Origin: Paraclostridium sordellii
Lineage (GTDB): Bacteria; Bacillota; Clostridia; Peptostreptococcales; Peptostreptococcaceae
Assembly: GCF_000953675.1 (NCBI RefSeq)
Contig: NZ_LN679998.1
Location: forward strand, 1,905,963 to 1,969,962
Reading direction: 5' to 3'
Length of the DNA stretch: 64,000 nt
A program made the position numbers and the translations under genes. This document shows, piece by piece, positions 52,224 through 59,632 of the stretch; position 1 is the stretch's first letter, and every line of letters begins with the position of its first letter. The notes beneath the pieces were generated by a model that worked only from the letters and a program-made list of their open reading frames with translations, did no database searches and was not told where the DNA came from.

Positions 52224-52781
52224 TTATAAAATTTTTATAAATAGTATTAAATCTCCATCATCTAAAGATTTTTCAGATACATATACTCTATCTTTACCTA
52301 AATCTTTATCTAACTTTTGTAATTGTTTCTTAGTTATTTTTAAATCGCTATCTCCACTTTCTATCATTAAATATATGTCCCCTGGTTTTATTATATCTTC
52401 ATCAATTGTTACTAAATTACCATTATCATCTATCTTGTTTAGTTTAATAAATCCTGGTGACGTATTTTTTGACTTATAGTATAACTTATAATCTCCCCCT
52501 ATTGGTGATTTTTGACTTATTCCTTCAATATATCTTAAAAACTCTTTACTTTCTATAGGATCCTTTTTATTCCATGTTGGATTTTTATTGTTTTCTATTT
52601 TATATTGTATAACTGCTCCTTTAATTGCATCAACATCTTTTTCTAACTTTGCAATCTTAGACATTTTTATACTATTAAATAACGCTGGTACCGCTATAAC
52701 TGCCAATATTCCTATTATAGATATAACTACTAATAACTCAATTAGTGTAAATCCTTTGTTTTCCTTAAACTTTTTCCCCAT
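52224..52781 (-). CDS. Orphan type IV pilin-like protein
   Basis: The 185-aa protein has a type III signal: short basic leader MGKKFKENKG, then FTLIELLVVISIIGILAVIA with Glu5 of the mature protein. It should be cut after the Gly by a prepilin peptidase and assembled by a type IV pilus machine. The C-terminal 120 residues carry no cysteine. No pilus assembly genes are nearby, so the machinery must be elsewhere. GAAGGTGAAGGG precedes the ATG. Gene name not assigned. Confidence 0.9.
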   Translation of the reverse strand: MGKKFKENKGFTLIELLVVISIIGILAVIAVPALFNSIKMSKIAKLEKDVDAIKGAVIQYKIENNKNPTWNKKDPIESKEFLRYIEGISQKSPIGGDYKLYYKSKNTSPGFIKLNKIDDNGNLVTIDEDIIKPGDIYLMIESGDSDLKITKKQLQKLDKDLGKDRVYVSEKSLDDGDLILFIKIL

Positions 52782-52987
52782 TTTCCCTTCACCTTCTGTA
52801 TTTAAATTCTAAATATATTATACCATTTTATATAAATCTAAAAGCTTTTTATCTAAGTGAATTTGTACTATTTATGTGCAGTCAGTGCAATCATTAAAAT
52901 AACTAGTACTTTCTAATCTTCATATTTTATTTTTTATATTATTTATGTCATAATAGAATTATCAAAAAATATTTTGGAGATGATTTT

Positions 52988-53731
52988 ATGAATAGTAAAA
53001 TAGAAGAATTAAAAGAGTTAATAAGTGCTAGCAATAATATAGTTTTTTTTGGAGGTGCTGGAACTTCAACAGAATCAGGAATTCCAGACTTTAGGAGTTC
53101 GAATGGATTGTTCAATGAAAAGTTAAATTTCAATTTTACACCTGAGCAATTAGTATCTCATACATTTTTTGTTAGATACCCAGAAGATTTTTTCAAATTT
53201 TATAAAGATAAATTAATATATAAAAATGCAAAACCAAATAAAGCTCATATAGCTTTGGCCAAACTTGAAAAGTGTGGTAAATTAAAAGCTATAATTACTC
53301 AAAATATCGATGGTCTTCATCAAATGGCTGGAAGTAAAAACGTATTTGAGTTACATGGTTCTGTTCATAGAAACTATTGTGAAAATTGTAGAAAGTTTTA
53401 TAACTTAGATGACATGCTTAATTTAGATGGTATTGTACCTCATTGTGAAGAATGCGGCTCAATCGTAAAACCAGATGTTGTATTATATGAAGAGGCACTA
53501 GACGATGAAGTTGTTAATAAAGCTATATCTGCTATAAGTAAGGCCGACTTATTAATAATTGGTGGTACATCTCTTGTGGTTTATCCTGCTGCTGGCTTTA
53601 TAAATTATTTTAAAGGTAAAAACATTGTTGTTATAAACAAAGATAATATAAATCTTAATAAAAATAATGTCTTAGAAATAAATGAGTCAATTGGGGAAGT
53701 ACTTAACAAAGCCATATTAGATAATAACTAA
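52988..53731 (+). CDS. NAD-dependent protein deacylase, Sir2 family
   Basis: The 247-aa sirtuin has GAGTSTESGIPDFRS (residues 20-34), TQNIDGLHQMAG with the NAD contacts, ELHGSVHRNYCENC with the catalytic His, and four zinc cysteines (CENC and CEEC). It removes acetyl or other acyl groups from lysines. A TGGAG site precedes the ATG. It is transcribed alone. Confidence 0.95.
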   Translation: MNSKIEELKELISASNNIVFFGGAGTSTESGIPDFRSSNGLFNEKLNFNFTPEQLVSHTFFVRYPEDFFKFYKDKLIYKNAKPNKAHIALAKLEKCGKLKAIITQNIDGLHQMAGSKNVFELHGSVHRNYCENCRKFYNLDDMLNLDGIVPHCEECGSIVKPDVVLYEEALDDEVVNKAISAISKADLLIIGGTSLVVYPAAGFINYFKGKNIVVINKDNINLNKNNVLEINESIGEVLNKAILDNN

Positions 53732-53744
53732 TACTTTATGGTAT

Positions 53745-53797
53745 TAAAAAATACCTTATTGCATACATTTTTTAATTTTATGCAAAAGGTATTTTTT
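53745..53797. terminator. Bidirectional composite hairpin
   Basis: AAAAAATACCTT (53745-53756) pairs with its complement at 53786-53797, and inside it TGCATA pairs with TATGCA. It separates the convergent sirtuin and DAACS genes. Confidence 0.7.
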
Positions 53798-53808
53798 ATT
53801 ATTAATTT

Positions 53809-55026
53809 TTATGCAATTTTTTCACTTTTTCTTTTATTTTCTTTTTTTCTCCACTTATTATTTAAAGCATCAACTGCCACTGCTATAGCATTATCTCCAG
53901 ATATATTAGCAGCTGTCCCAAAACTATCTTGTGTAATATGTAGAGCTATTATTAAACTTGCTAAACCACCATCTGCCGGTATCCCAACCATTGGGAAAAA
54001 TGGTAATGCACTCATAACAGCTCCTCCTGGTGCTCCTGGTGCTGCAACCATTGCTATACCTAGCATCATTATATATGGTAATACTATATTTATACCAGAA
54101 TCCATTCCATTCATCATTAACACTGCAACAGAAAATGATACTATAGATATTATACTCCCTGATAAGTGTATTGTTGCACATAGAGGTATTACAAATTCTC
54201 TAATTTGCTTACTTATTCCATTTTTTTCTGCACAATCAACATTTACTGGAATTGCCGCGGCTGATGACTGTGTACCTACTGCTGTTAAATATGCAGGTAT
54301 TTGGTTTTTCATCATTTCTATTGGGTTTTTCTTTGCATACATTCCAGCTACTGTAAATTGTAGAGCCACATATATTAAATGAAGTGACATTACTACTATA
54401 TAAACTTTCCAAAATACACTTAATATGTTCATTACTTGACCTGCAAAAGCTATATTAGCAAATGTACCAGCTATATATAGTGGTAATAATGGTATTATTG
54501 CTTTAGCTAGTACCATTTGAATTATGCTTTGAAAATCAAAGGCTATTTTATATAATACTTCACCTTTATTATTTTTTCTTAAAGCTGAAATCCCAAGCCC
54601 CATCATAAATGCAAATACTATTGCTGCTGTTACATCTATCATAGGTTTTAAAGGTATTGAGAATATAGCTGGAAGCATACCAGCTTCAGGATTTCCTATT
54701 TTACTAGCTAACGATGGATCCATAAAAAATGGAAATAAGGTTTTTATTAGAGTAAATGCTAGTAATCCTGCTATTACTGTTGATACATAAGAGATAATAG
54801 TTGTAGCTCCTAATAACTTACCTGCCCCTGAACTTAAATCAGCTATTCCTGCTGTAACAAACCCTAAAATGATAAATGGTATAACAAATTTTAAAAATGT
54901 TGAGAATAAAGAACTTGCAGTTACTAAAATTTGTACTAATTCTCTTGGCATATAAGTACCAATTACAATTCCTATAATTATTGCCATAATTAATTTAGGT
55001 ATTAATCCAATATTCTTTTTTTTCAT
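53809..55026 (-). CDS. Dicarboxylate/amino acid:cation symporter (DAACS)
   Basis: The 405-aa protein has the DAACS fold: FLKFVIPFIILGFVTAGIAD, AVGTQSSAAAIPVNVDCAEK in place of the serine-rich hairpin, CATIHLSGS and AAPGAPGGAVMSALPFFPMV. The substrate may be serine/threonine, glutamate or a dicarboxylate. It has a consensus promoter at 55140-55168 and AAGGAGGG before the ATG. The preceding region contains one copy of the 45-bp repeat. Confidence 0.9.
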   Translation of the reverse strand: MKKKNIGLIPKLIMAIIIGIVIGTYMPRELVQILVTASSLFSTFLKFVIPFIILGFVTAGIADLSSGAGKLLGATTIISYVSTVIAGLLAFTLIKTLFPFFMDPSLASKIGNPEAGMLPAIFSIPLKPMIDVTAAIVFAFMMGLGISALRKNNKGEVLYKIAFDFQSIIQMVLAKAIIPLLPLYIAGTFANIAFAGQVMNILSVFWKVYIVVMSLHLIYVALQFTVAGMYAKKNPIEMMKNQIPAYLTAVGTQSSAAAIPVNVDCAEKNGISKQIREFVIPLCATIHLSGSIISIVSFSVAVLMMNGMDSGINIVLPYIMMLGIAMVAAPGAPGGAVMSALPFFPMVGIPADGGLASLIIALHITQDSFGTAANISGDNAIAVAVDALNNKWRKKENKRKSEKIA

Positions 55027-55139
55027 AAATTCCCTCCTTATGACTTTTATTTAAGCATGTCAATATTTAACCTAATTAAATCTCTGTATAAACCCCTTTT
55101 TCTTTACTTATTATACATTTTTCCCATCTATACTATATT

Positions 55140-55168
55140 ATAGTAAAACCTTTTCCCAATTTTGTCAA
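55140..55168 (-). promoter_or_regulatory. Consensus sigma-A promoter of the DAACS gene
   Basis: TTGACA (55168-55163), a 17-bp spacer and TACTAT (55145-55140) on the minus strand, about 110 bp before the start codon. Confidence 0.75.
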
Positions 55169-55290
55169 CTTTCAGAAATAAGTTATTTTTTTAACTTTAC
55201 TATATTTTATAAATTTTCTTTCTTTTTACATTAAGTTTCATTTTATCTAGTTCAAGCAAAAATTATTAGATATAATCTTTTTAAAAGCAT

Positions 55291-55372
55291 AAAAAAGCAC
55301 CTCCTGTGTCAGATAGTATTAAGAGTTAACATATAACTTTTGATACTATCTAATACACATTAAGTGCTTTTA
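55291..55372 (-). terminator. Large imperfect hairpin, possibly the displaced ABC-F terminator
   Basis: On the minus strand the arm from 55372 to 55343 pairs, with small internal loops, with 55319-55291: AAAAGCAC with GTGCTTTT, TGTGT with ACACA, AGATAGTAT with ATACTATCT. A T6 run follows. The upstream arm belongs to the 45-bp repeat that also sits right after the ABC-F stop codon 2.5 kb away. Confidence 0.55.
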
Positions 55373-55387
55373 AATAATTATTAGCAA
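55343..55387. repeat. 45-bp direct repeat, copy 1 (candidate attL)
   Basis: These 45 bases are identical to 57877-57921 in the same orientation. Sequence beyond both ends differs between the copies. Together they bound a 2.5-kb segment with an integrase fragment, so an attachment-site duplication is likely. Confidence 0.75.
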
Positions 55388-55481
55388 ATGAAGATAGACT
55401 AACTCTGTATCAAGTAAGAATAATTTATATTCACATGGAAATCATATTCATATACTAAATTTTTTAAAGGAGAATAAGATT

Positions 55482-56342
55482 ATGATTTTTCCAACTTCAT
55501 TTCCAAAGCAACATCAAGATTGTCAACCAGGACTTGAGTATAAAATGGCACCAAGTCCTATATACGACAGTCCATTATATAACAAACCAAATGATAAATT
55601 AAAAGATAAAGTAGCTATTATTAGCGGTGGAGATAGTGGAATAGGAAGAGCAGTTTCTATTGCTTTCGCAAAATCAGGATGCGACATAAGTATAATATAC
55701 TATAATGAAGATGATGATGCTATTGTCACAAAGAAAAAGGTTGAAGACGAAGGTAGAAAATGCCTTTTAATTAAAGGTGACATAAAAGAAAGTAAGTTTT
55801 GTAAAGAAGCTATAGAATCTACTTTAAAGGAATATAAGAAAATAAATATATTAATAAATAATTCAGCGGTACAGTATACTCAACAAAACTTAACTGACAT
55901 AGATGACGATCAATTTGATAAAACTTTTAAGACTAATGTCTATGGAGCATTTTATCTAACAAAAGCTGTACTACCTCATTTAAAATGTGGTGATAGTATA
56001 ATAAATACAACATCTGTTGTCGCATATCATGGCCATGAAACATTACTAGACTACTCTATGACTAAAGGGGCATTAACAACATTCACTAGGTCTTTATCTA
56101 TGCAATTAGCAACAAAAGGAATAAGAGTTAATGCAGTAGCACCAGGACCTATATGGACGCCATTAATACCTGCGAGTTTTGATGAACAAGAAGTTGCAAA
56201 ATTCGGTAATAACAATCCTATGAAAAGAGCAGGTCAGCCGGTAGAATGTTCCGGTGCTTATGTCTTTTTAGCAAGCGACGAGTCATCTTTTATAACTGGT
56301 CAAACTATACATGTAAATGGTGGAGAAATAGTAAATGGATAA
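55482..56342 (+). CDS. SDR-family oxidoreductase (YhdF/Gsp39-like)
   Basis: The 286-aa enzyme has a 40-residue lead-in with PKQHQDCQPGLEYKM, typical of the YhdF/YghA/glucose-dehydrogenase-like group. The cofactor loop is SGGDSGIGRAVSIAF and the active site is NTTSVVAYHG plus YSMTKGA. NADP-dependent reduction of a sugar, aldehyde or ketone is likely. It has an AAGGAG site. It lies inside the segment between the 45-bp repeats and may be cargo. Confidence 0.9.
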   Translation: MIFPTSFPKQHQDCQPGLEYKMAPSPIYDSPLYNKPNDKLKDKVAIISGGDSGIGRAVSIAFAKSGCDISIIYYNEDDDAIVTKKKVEDEGRKCLLIKGDIKESKFCKEAIESTLKEYKKINILINNSAVQYTQQNLTDIDDDQFDKTFKTNVYGAFYLTKAVLPHLKCGDSIINTTSVVAYHGHETLLDYSMTKGALTTFTRSLSMQLATKGIRVNAVAPGPIWTPLIPASFDEQEVAKFGNNNPMKRAGQPVECSGAYVFLASDESSFITGQTIHVNGGEIVNG

Positions 56343-56347
56343 TTATA

Positions 56348-56428
56348 GTGATTAGTAAAAAAATACAAATGTTTGTAGATATTTTTTTATTATTGGTATT
56401 TGTGGGATTGATTTTTTATATAATGTAA
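56348..56428 (+). pseudogene. Truncated DUF4405-like membrane fragment, 26 codons
   Basis: A short frame from GTG 56348 reads KKIQMFVDIFLLLVFVGLIF and ends at TAA 56428. Basic residues followed by VDIFLLLVF resemble the first helix of DUF4405 proteins, which are normally over 100 aa. There is no good ribosome site, so it is probably a leftover fragment. Confidence 0.35.
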
Positions 56429-56530
56429 TAAAGATATGATAAAAAAGCAGGAATACTAAGTTTATCAAGAGTAAATTTTTATAAAATATAATTAATACTT
56501 ATACCTAACATACTATATATGTATAATATG

Positions 56531-56571
56531 TATGAAACAAGACCATCAAAATTTGCTGGTCTTGTTTCATA
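56531..56571. terminator. 15-bp perfect hairpin, possible terminator
   Basis: Positions 56531-56545 pair with 56557-56571 around an 11-nt loop (ATGAAACAAGACCA arms). No long U-run follows, so it may be a terminator of the upstream SDR gene or a processing hairpin. Confidence 0.45.
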
Positions 56572-56712
56572 GTATATAAATACTATAGATTAGACAAATC
56601 TTAATTATTTAATAAACTTAAGAATGTATCTATTTCTTTTTCAATAAATTATCTACCAAATCAATTATCAACTCTGAAGCTATTAAAAAATCTAACCTTT
56701 TTAATCTAATAG

Positions 56713-56762
56713 ATAAAAAGATTACATATATAGCCTTATGTATATTTAAGTAATCTTTTTAT
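56713..56762 (-). terminator. Terminator of the TDE2712-like gene
   Basis: A perfect 13-bp stem (56713-56725 with 56750-56762) with A and T runs lies 47 bp after the stop codon at 56809. Confidence 0.6.
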
Positions 56763-56808
56763 TATGTACACTTTTAATATATTTATTTTAACTGTTTATC
56801 GCTCCTAG

Positions 56809-57318
56809 CTATATACTAAGAAGCTTTTCTTCTATATATTCATTAAATGGTTTACCTGCTATTGTTACTGGGCCTTCCCCAAATAAATCTACTGTAATAT
56901 TAAAGAAATTGATTATTAATTTATTTTCATCCATATAATATTCATCCATATGTCCTGGAATAAATATTACCTCATATTCTTCCTTACTTAATTTATCTTC
57001 CATATAGTCTAAATTAAGCTGCTTTACTGGTGCTATCATCATATTTGTAAATTCCAAATCTTCAAGCATCCACATGTTTTTATTCCAGTATCTACTTTCC
57101 TTTTTTGTTGGTTTATTTAGAAGCTCTCTGTTTGACATTGCGGAAAGTACCTTTCTTACAGATTCCTTTGTAAAGTCTTCATCATATAGATATTTCATAT
57201 CCGTTTGATCCGCTAGTTCTATAAAAAATGAATCTGCTATCTTTTCCTTTTGATGTAGTGAATCCCAAATATAAAGCATCATTTCTAAGATTTCACTTTT
57301 AATTACAATTTTAGCCAA
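56809..57318 (-). CDS. TDE2712-like protein of unknown function
   Basis: The 169-aa protein reads SEILEMMLYIWDSLHQKEKI, DEDFTKESVRKVLSAMSNRE, RYWNKNMWMLEDLEFTNMM and a C-terminal FNEYIEEKLLSI. I recall this pattern as the TDE2712 family of spirochaetes and Clostridia, which has no known function; recall is from memory. It has no membrane helix. The start is a TTG with AAAGGGGG upstream. It sits between the 45-bp repeats and is preceded by a G+C-richer leader that may control it. Confidence 0.65.
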   Translation of the reverse strand: MAKIVIKSEILEMMLYIWDSLHQKEKIADSFFIELADQTDMKYLYDEDFTKESVRKVLSAMSNRELLNKPTKKESRYWNKNMWMLEDLEFTNMMIAPVKQLNLDYMEDKLSKEEYEVIFIPGHMDEYYMDENKLIINFFNITVDLFGEGPVTIAGKPFNEYIEEKLLSI

Positions 57319-57355
57319 GTTAAATCCCCCTTTTTCCTTTAAATATTTTTTATAT

Positions 57356-57512
57356 GCGAACTACTCTCCACTTAAATTAACCTTCCGTTCCCAGCTCCCC
57401 CTAATTGGCTTGTAAATAGAAACTACTCTGTATGTTTTATGCCTTAGTTTTCGCTTCACATACAGTTGGCGATTGGTTGAATATTTTACAGTTTTGAAAG
57501 TTCTACCATATT
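57356..57512 (-). ncRNA. Candidate structured leader RNA of the TDE2712-like gene
   Basis: By my count 57361-57480 is about 41% G+C, well above the surroundings. On the minus strand it contains an 8-bp stem (CTGTATGT at 57428-57435 with ACATACAG at 57458-57465), a direct repeat AACTACTCT (57359-57367 and 57421-57429, plus-strand sense) and a purine-rich GGGGGAGCTGGGAACGGAAGG-like stretch near 57381-57401. It ends about 40 bp before the start codon. I do not recognise a known riboswitch. Confidence 0.35.
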
Positions 57513-57638
57513 ACCAGTATATCATAAAATCAAGAATATTACCTCTTTCTATGATTTTCTAATAAATATTATACCATAATTTTACACTAATTCTAAAAAA
57601 TTAATAGCTTTATAAATTATTTTGTATAAAGTTTAATA

Positions 57639-57779
57639 TTATAAATAGTATTTAAAATTTTCTTTTATAAATTTACTAAATATATTTAAAGAATTTTTAT
57701 AAGACCTTATTGTTTCTTTACTTGTATTTGTTATTTCTAATTCATCTATAGACTCTGTTATTGCTTCTATTATTTGCAT
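57639..57779 (-). pseudogene. N-terminal fragment of a tyrosine recombinase, 46 codons
   Basis: AGGAGG lies 9 bases before ATG 57779. The frame reads EITNTSKETIRSYKNSLNIF and SKFIKENFKYYL, which matches the start of the SAM-like core-binding domain of phage-type integrases (SxxTIxSYxxxLxxF). It then stops, without the catalytic domain. It is best seen as a truncated integrase gene next to the repeat at 57877-57921. Confidence 0.55.
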
Positions 57780-57876
57780 AAAAAAATACCTCCTATATTT
57801 GAAAAAGTAGAACATAGACGTTCTTTCATCTTATCGAATATAAAAGGCATTCCAAAACCTATATTATTAAGTTTTA

Positions 57877-57921
57877 ATACTATCTAATACACATTAAGTG
57901 CTTTTAAATAATTATTAGCAA
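57877..57921. repeat. 45-bp direct repeat, copy 2 (candidate attR)
   Basis: Identical to 55343-55387. It begins at the base directly after the stop codon (57924-57922, minus strand) of the ABC-F gene, the usual place for integration of a mobile element at a gene 3' end. Confidence 0.75.
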
Positions 57922-59550
57922 TTATTTTTTTGCATCTCCGTACATTTCTTTTAATTGCTTTTGTATTTCTTTATTATCTAAGTACTCATCAAGAGTAGTT
58001 TTTCTATCCATTATTCCATTTGGAGTTATTTCTATTATTCTATTTGCAAGAGTTTGTATCATCTCTTGGTCATGAGAGTTAAATATTAATACTCCTGGGA
58101 ATTTTTCTAAACCTTTATTTACAGAAGTTATAGATTCTAGGTCTAAGTGGTTAGTTGGGTCATCTAAAACTAAAACGTTAGCATTTGATAACATAAGCTT
58201 TGATAACATACATCTAACTTTTTCTCCTCCAGATAAAACTTGAGCTTGTTTTAAAGCTTCTTCTCCAGAGAATAACATTCTACCTAAGAAACCTCTTATG
58301 AAACTTTCACTTTTTTCTTCTGAATATTGTCTTAACCAGTCAACTAATGAATACTCTACACCATCAAAGTATTTATTGTGGTTTTTAGGAAGATAACTTT
58401 GAGAAGTTGTTACACCCCACTTGAAATCTCCACTATCTGGAGTATCTTCACCCATTATTATATTAAATAATGTAGTTATAGCTATCTCATCTCCTAAGAA
58501 TGCTACCTTATCATCTCTATCTAATCTAAAGCTTACATTATCTAAAACTTTAACACCATCTACAGTTTTAGTTAAGTTATTCACTTCTAAAACTTCATTA
58601 CCTATTTCTCTTTCAGGAGTAAATCCAACATATGGATATCTTCTTCTTGATGGTTGTATATCTTCTACTTCTAACTTCTCTAATTGTTTCTTTCTAGAAG
58701 TTGCTTGCTTTGCTTTAGATGCATTTGAACTGAATCTTGCGATGAACTCTTTTAATTGAGCTATTTTTTCTTCAGCTTTCTTGTTTTGATCTTTAGCTAA
58801 TTGTAATGCTAATTGACTTGATTCATACCAGAAATCATAGTTACCAACATACATTTGTATTTTACCAAAGTCAACGTCAACTATATTTGTACATATTTGG
58901 TTTAAGAAGTGTCTATCATGTGATACAACTATTACTATAGAATCTTCTAAATCCATTATGAAGTTATTTAACCAGTTTATTGATTGGAAGTCTAAGTGGT
59001 TTGTAGGTTCGTCCATGATTAGTATTTCTGGTTTACCAAATAAAGCTTGAGCTAATAATACCTTAACTTTATCTCCACCTGTTAATTCTTTCATTTGCTT
59101 ATAATGTACATCTTTAGTTATTCCAAGACCCATTAATAATTTTTCTGCATTTGTTTCTGCATCCCATCCGTCAAGTTCAGCAAACTCTCCTTCAAGTTCA
59201 GCAGCTTTTATACCATCTTCTTCTGAGAAATCAGCCTTCATATATAATGCATCTTTTTCTTTCATTATTTCATAAAGTCTAGCATGTCCCATTATAACAA
59301 CATCAAGTACTGTATCTTCTTCATATTTGAAGTGATCCTGTCTAAGTACTGACATTCTTTCTTTTTCAGTTATTGATATACTTCCTGTATTTGCTTCTAT
59401 ATCACCAGCTAATATTTTTAGGAAAGTAGATTTTCCTGCTCCATTAGCTCCTATTATTCCGTAACAATTTCCTTTAGTGAATTTTAAGTTAACATCTTTG
59501 AATAACTCTTTATCCCCAAATCTAAGACCAACATTAGTAACTTGTAACAT
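57922..59550 (-). CDS. ABC-F family ATPase (YkpA/YbiT-like)
   Basis: The 542-aa protein has two ATPase domains, no membrane helix and an ABC-F linker (about residues 240-320, KAKQATSRKKQLEKLEVEDI). Domain 1 has Walker A GANGAGKST, a variant signature LTGGDKVKV and Walker B ILIMDEPTNHLD. Domain 2 has a normal LSGGEKVRC signature and VLVLDDPTNHLD. Its Walker A is GDEIAITT, with the usual lysine lost. ABC-F proteins act on ribosomes. A strong promoter lies at 59604-59632. The stop codon abuts the 45-bp repeat. Confidence 0.93.
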   Translation of the reverse strand: MLQVTNVGLRFGDKELFKDVNLKFTKGNCYGIIGANGAGKSTFLKILAGDIEANTGSISITEKERMSVLRQDHFKYEEDTVLDVVIMGHARLYEIMKEKDALYMKADFSEEDGIKAAELEGEFAELDGWDAETNAEKLLMGLGITKDVHYKQMKELTGGDKVKVLLAQALFGKPEILIMDEPTNHLDFQSINWLNNFIMDLEDSIVIVVSHDRHFLNQICTNIVDVDFGKIQMYVGNYDFWYESSQLALQLAKDQNKKAEEKIAQLKEFIARFSSNASKAKQATSRKKQLEKLEVEDIQPSRRRYPYVGFTPEREIGNEVLEVNNLTKTVDGVKVLDNVSFRLDRDDKVAFLGDEIAITTLFNIIMGEDTPDSGDFKWGVTTSQSYLPKNHNKYFDGVEYSLVDWLRQYSEEKSESFIRGFLGRMLFSGEEALKQAQVLSGGEKVRCMLSKLMLSNANVLVLDDPTNHLDLESITSVNKGLEKFPGVLIFNSHDQEMIQTLANRIIEITPNGIMDRKTTLDEYLDNKEIQKQLKEMYGDAKK

Positions 59551-59603
59551 TCGCTTATTTCCTTTCTAACTACTAAAATTTATAAAATTTTACAACTCTT
59601 CTA

Positions 59604-59632
59604 ATCATATAACAAAATTGTAACTTAGTCAA
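59604..59632 (-). promoter_or_regulatory. Promoter of the ABC-F gene
   Basis: TTGACT (59632-59627), a 17-bp spacer and TATGAT (59609-59604) on the minus strand, ending about 54 bp before the start codon. It is next to the stop codon of the moeA-like gene. Confidence 0.75.

Larger units (their letters stand above)
56429..56808. other. Non-coding stretch with two hairpins inside the island
   Basis: No open frame is supportable in these 380 bp. It holds hairpins at 56531-56571 and 56713-56762. The rest is A/T-rich with no recognisable element. Confidence 0.4.
55388..57876. mobile_element. Probable decayed genomic island between 45-bp direct repeats
   Basis: The segment lies between two identical 45-bp repeats. 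It carries an SDR gene, a truncated DUF4405-like gene, a TDE2712-like gene with a G+C-richer leader, and the N-terminus of a tyrosine recombinase next to the repeat at the ABC-F 3' end. That is the expected order for an element integrated at a gene end, with int beside one attachment site. It lacks a full recombinase, so it should be immobile. Confidence 0.55.

Noticed and set aside
53738-54382. 214-codon plus-strand open frame starting at the sirtuin terminator
   Set aside because: It begins inside a hairpin and then runs antisense to the DAACS gene; the text is a frame shadow.
55285-55320. 12-codon frame with AGGAGG next to repeat copy 1 on the minus strand
   Set aside because: Too short, hydrophobic by A/T bias, and the AGGAGG is part of a hairpin arm that explains it.
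56846-57318. Idea that the TDE2712-like protein is a toxin or antitoxin
   Set aside because: No partner gene, no toxin motif, and length and composition are ordinary.
57356-57512. Resemblance of a GGAGAGTAG-like string to the tetrahydrofolate riboswitch
   Set aside because: The remaining conserved segments and pairing partners are absent and the string is at the wrong end.
55343-57921. Possibility that the 45-bp repeats are CRISPR repeats
   Set aside because: Only two copies 2.5 kb apart, no regular spacing and no cas genes.
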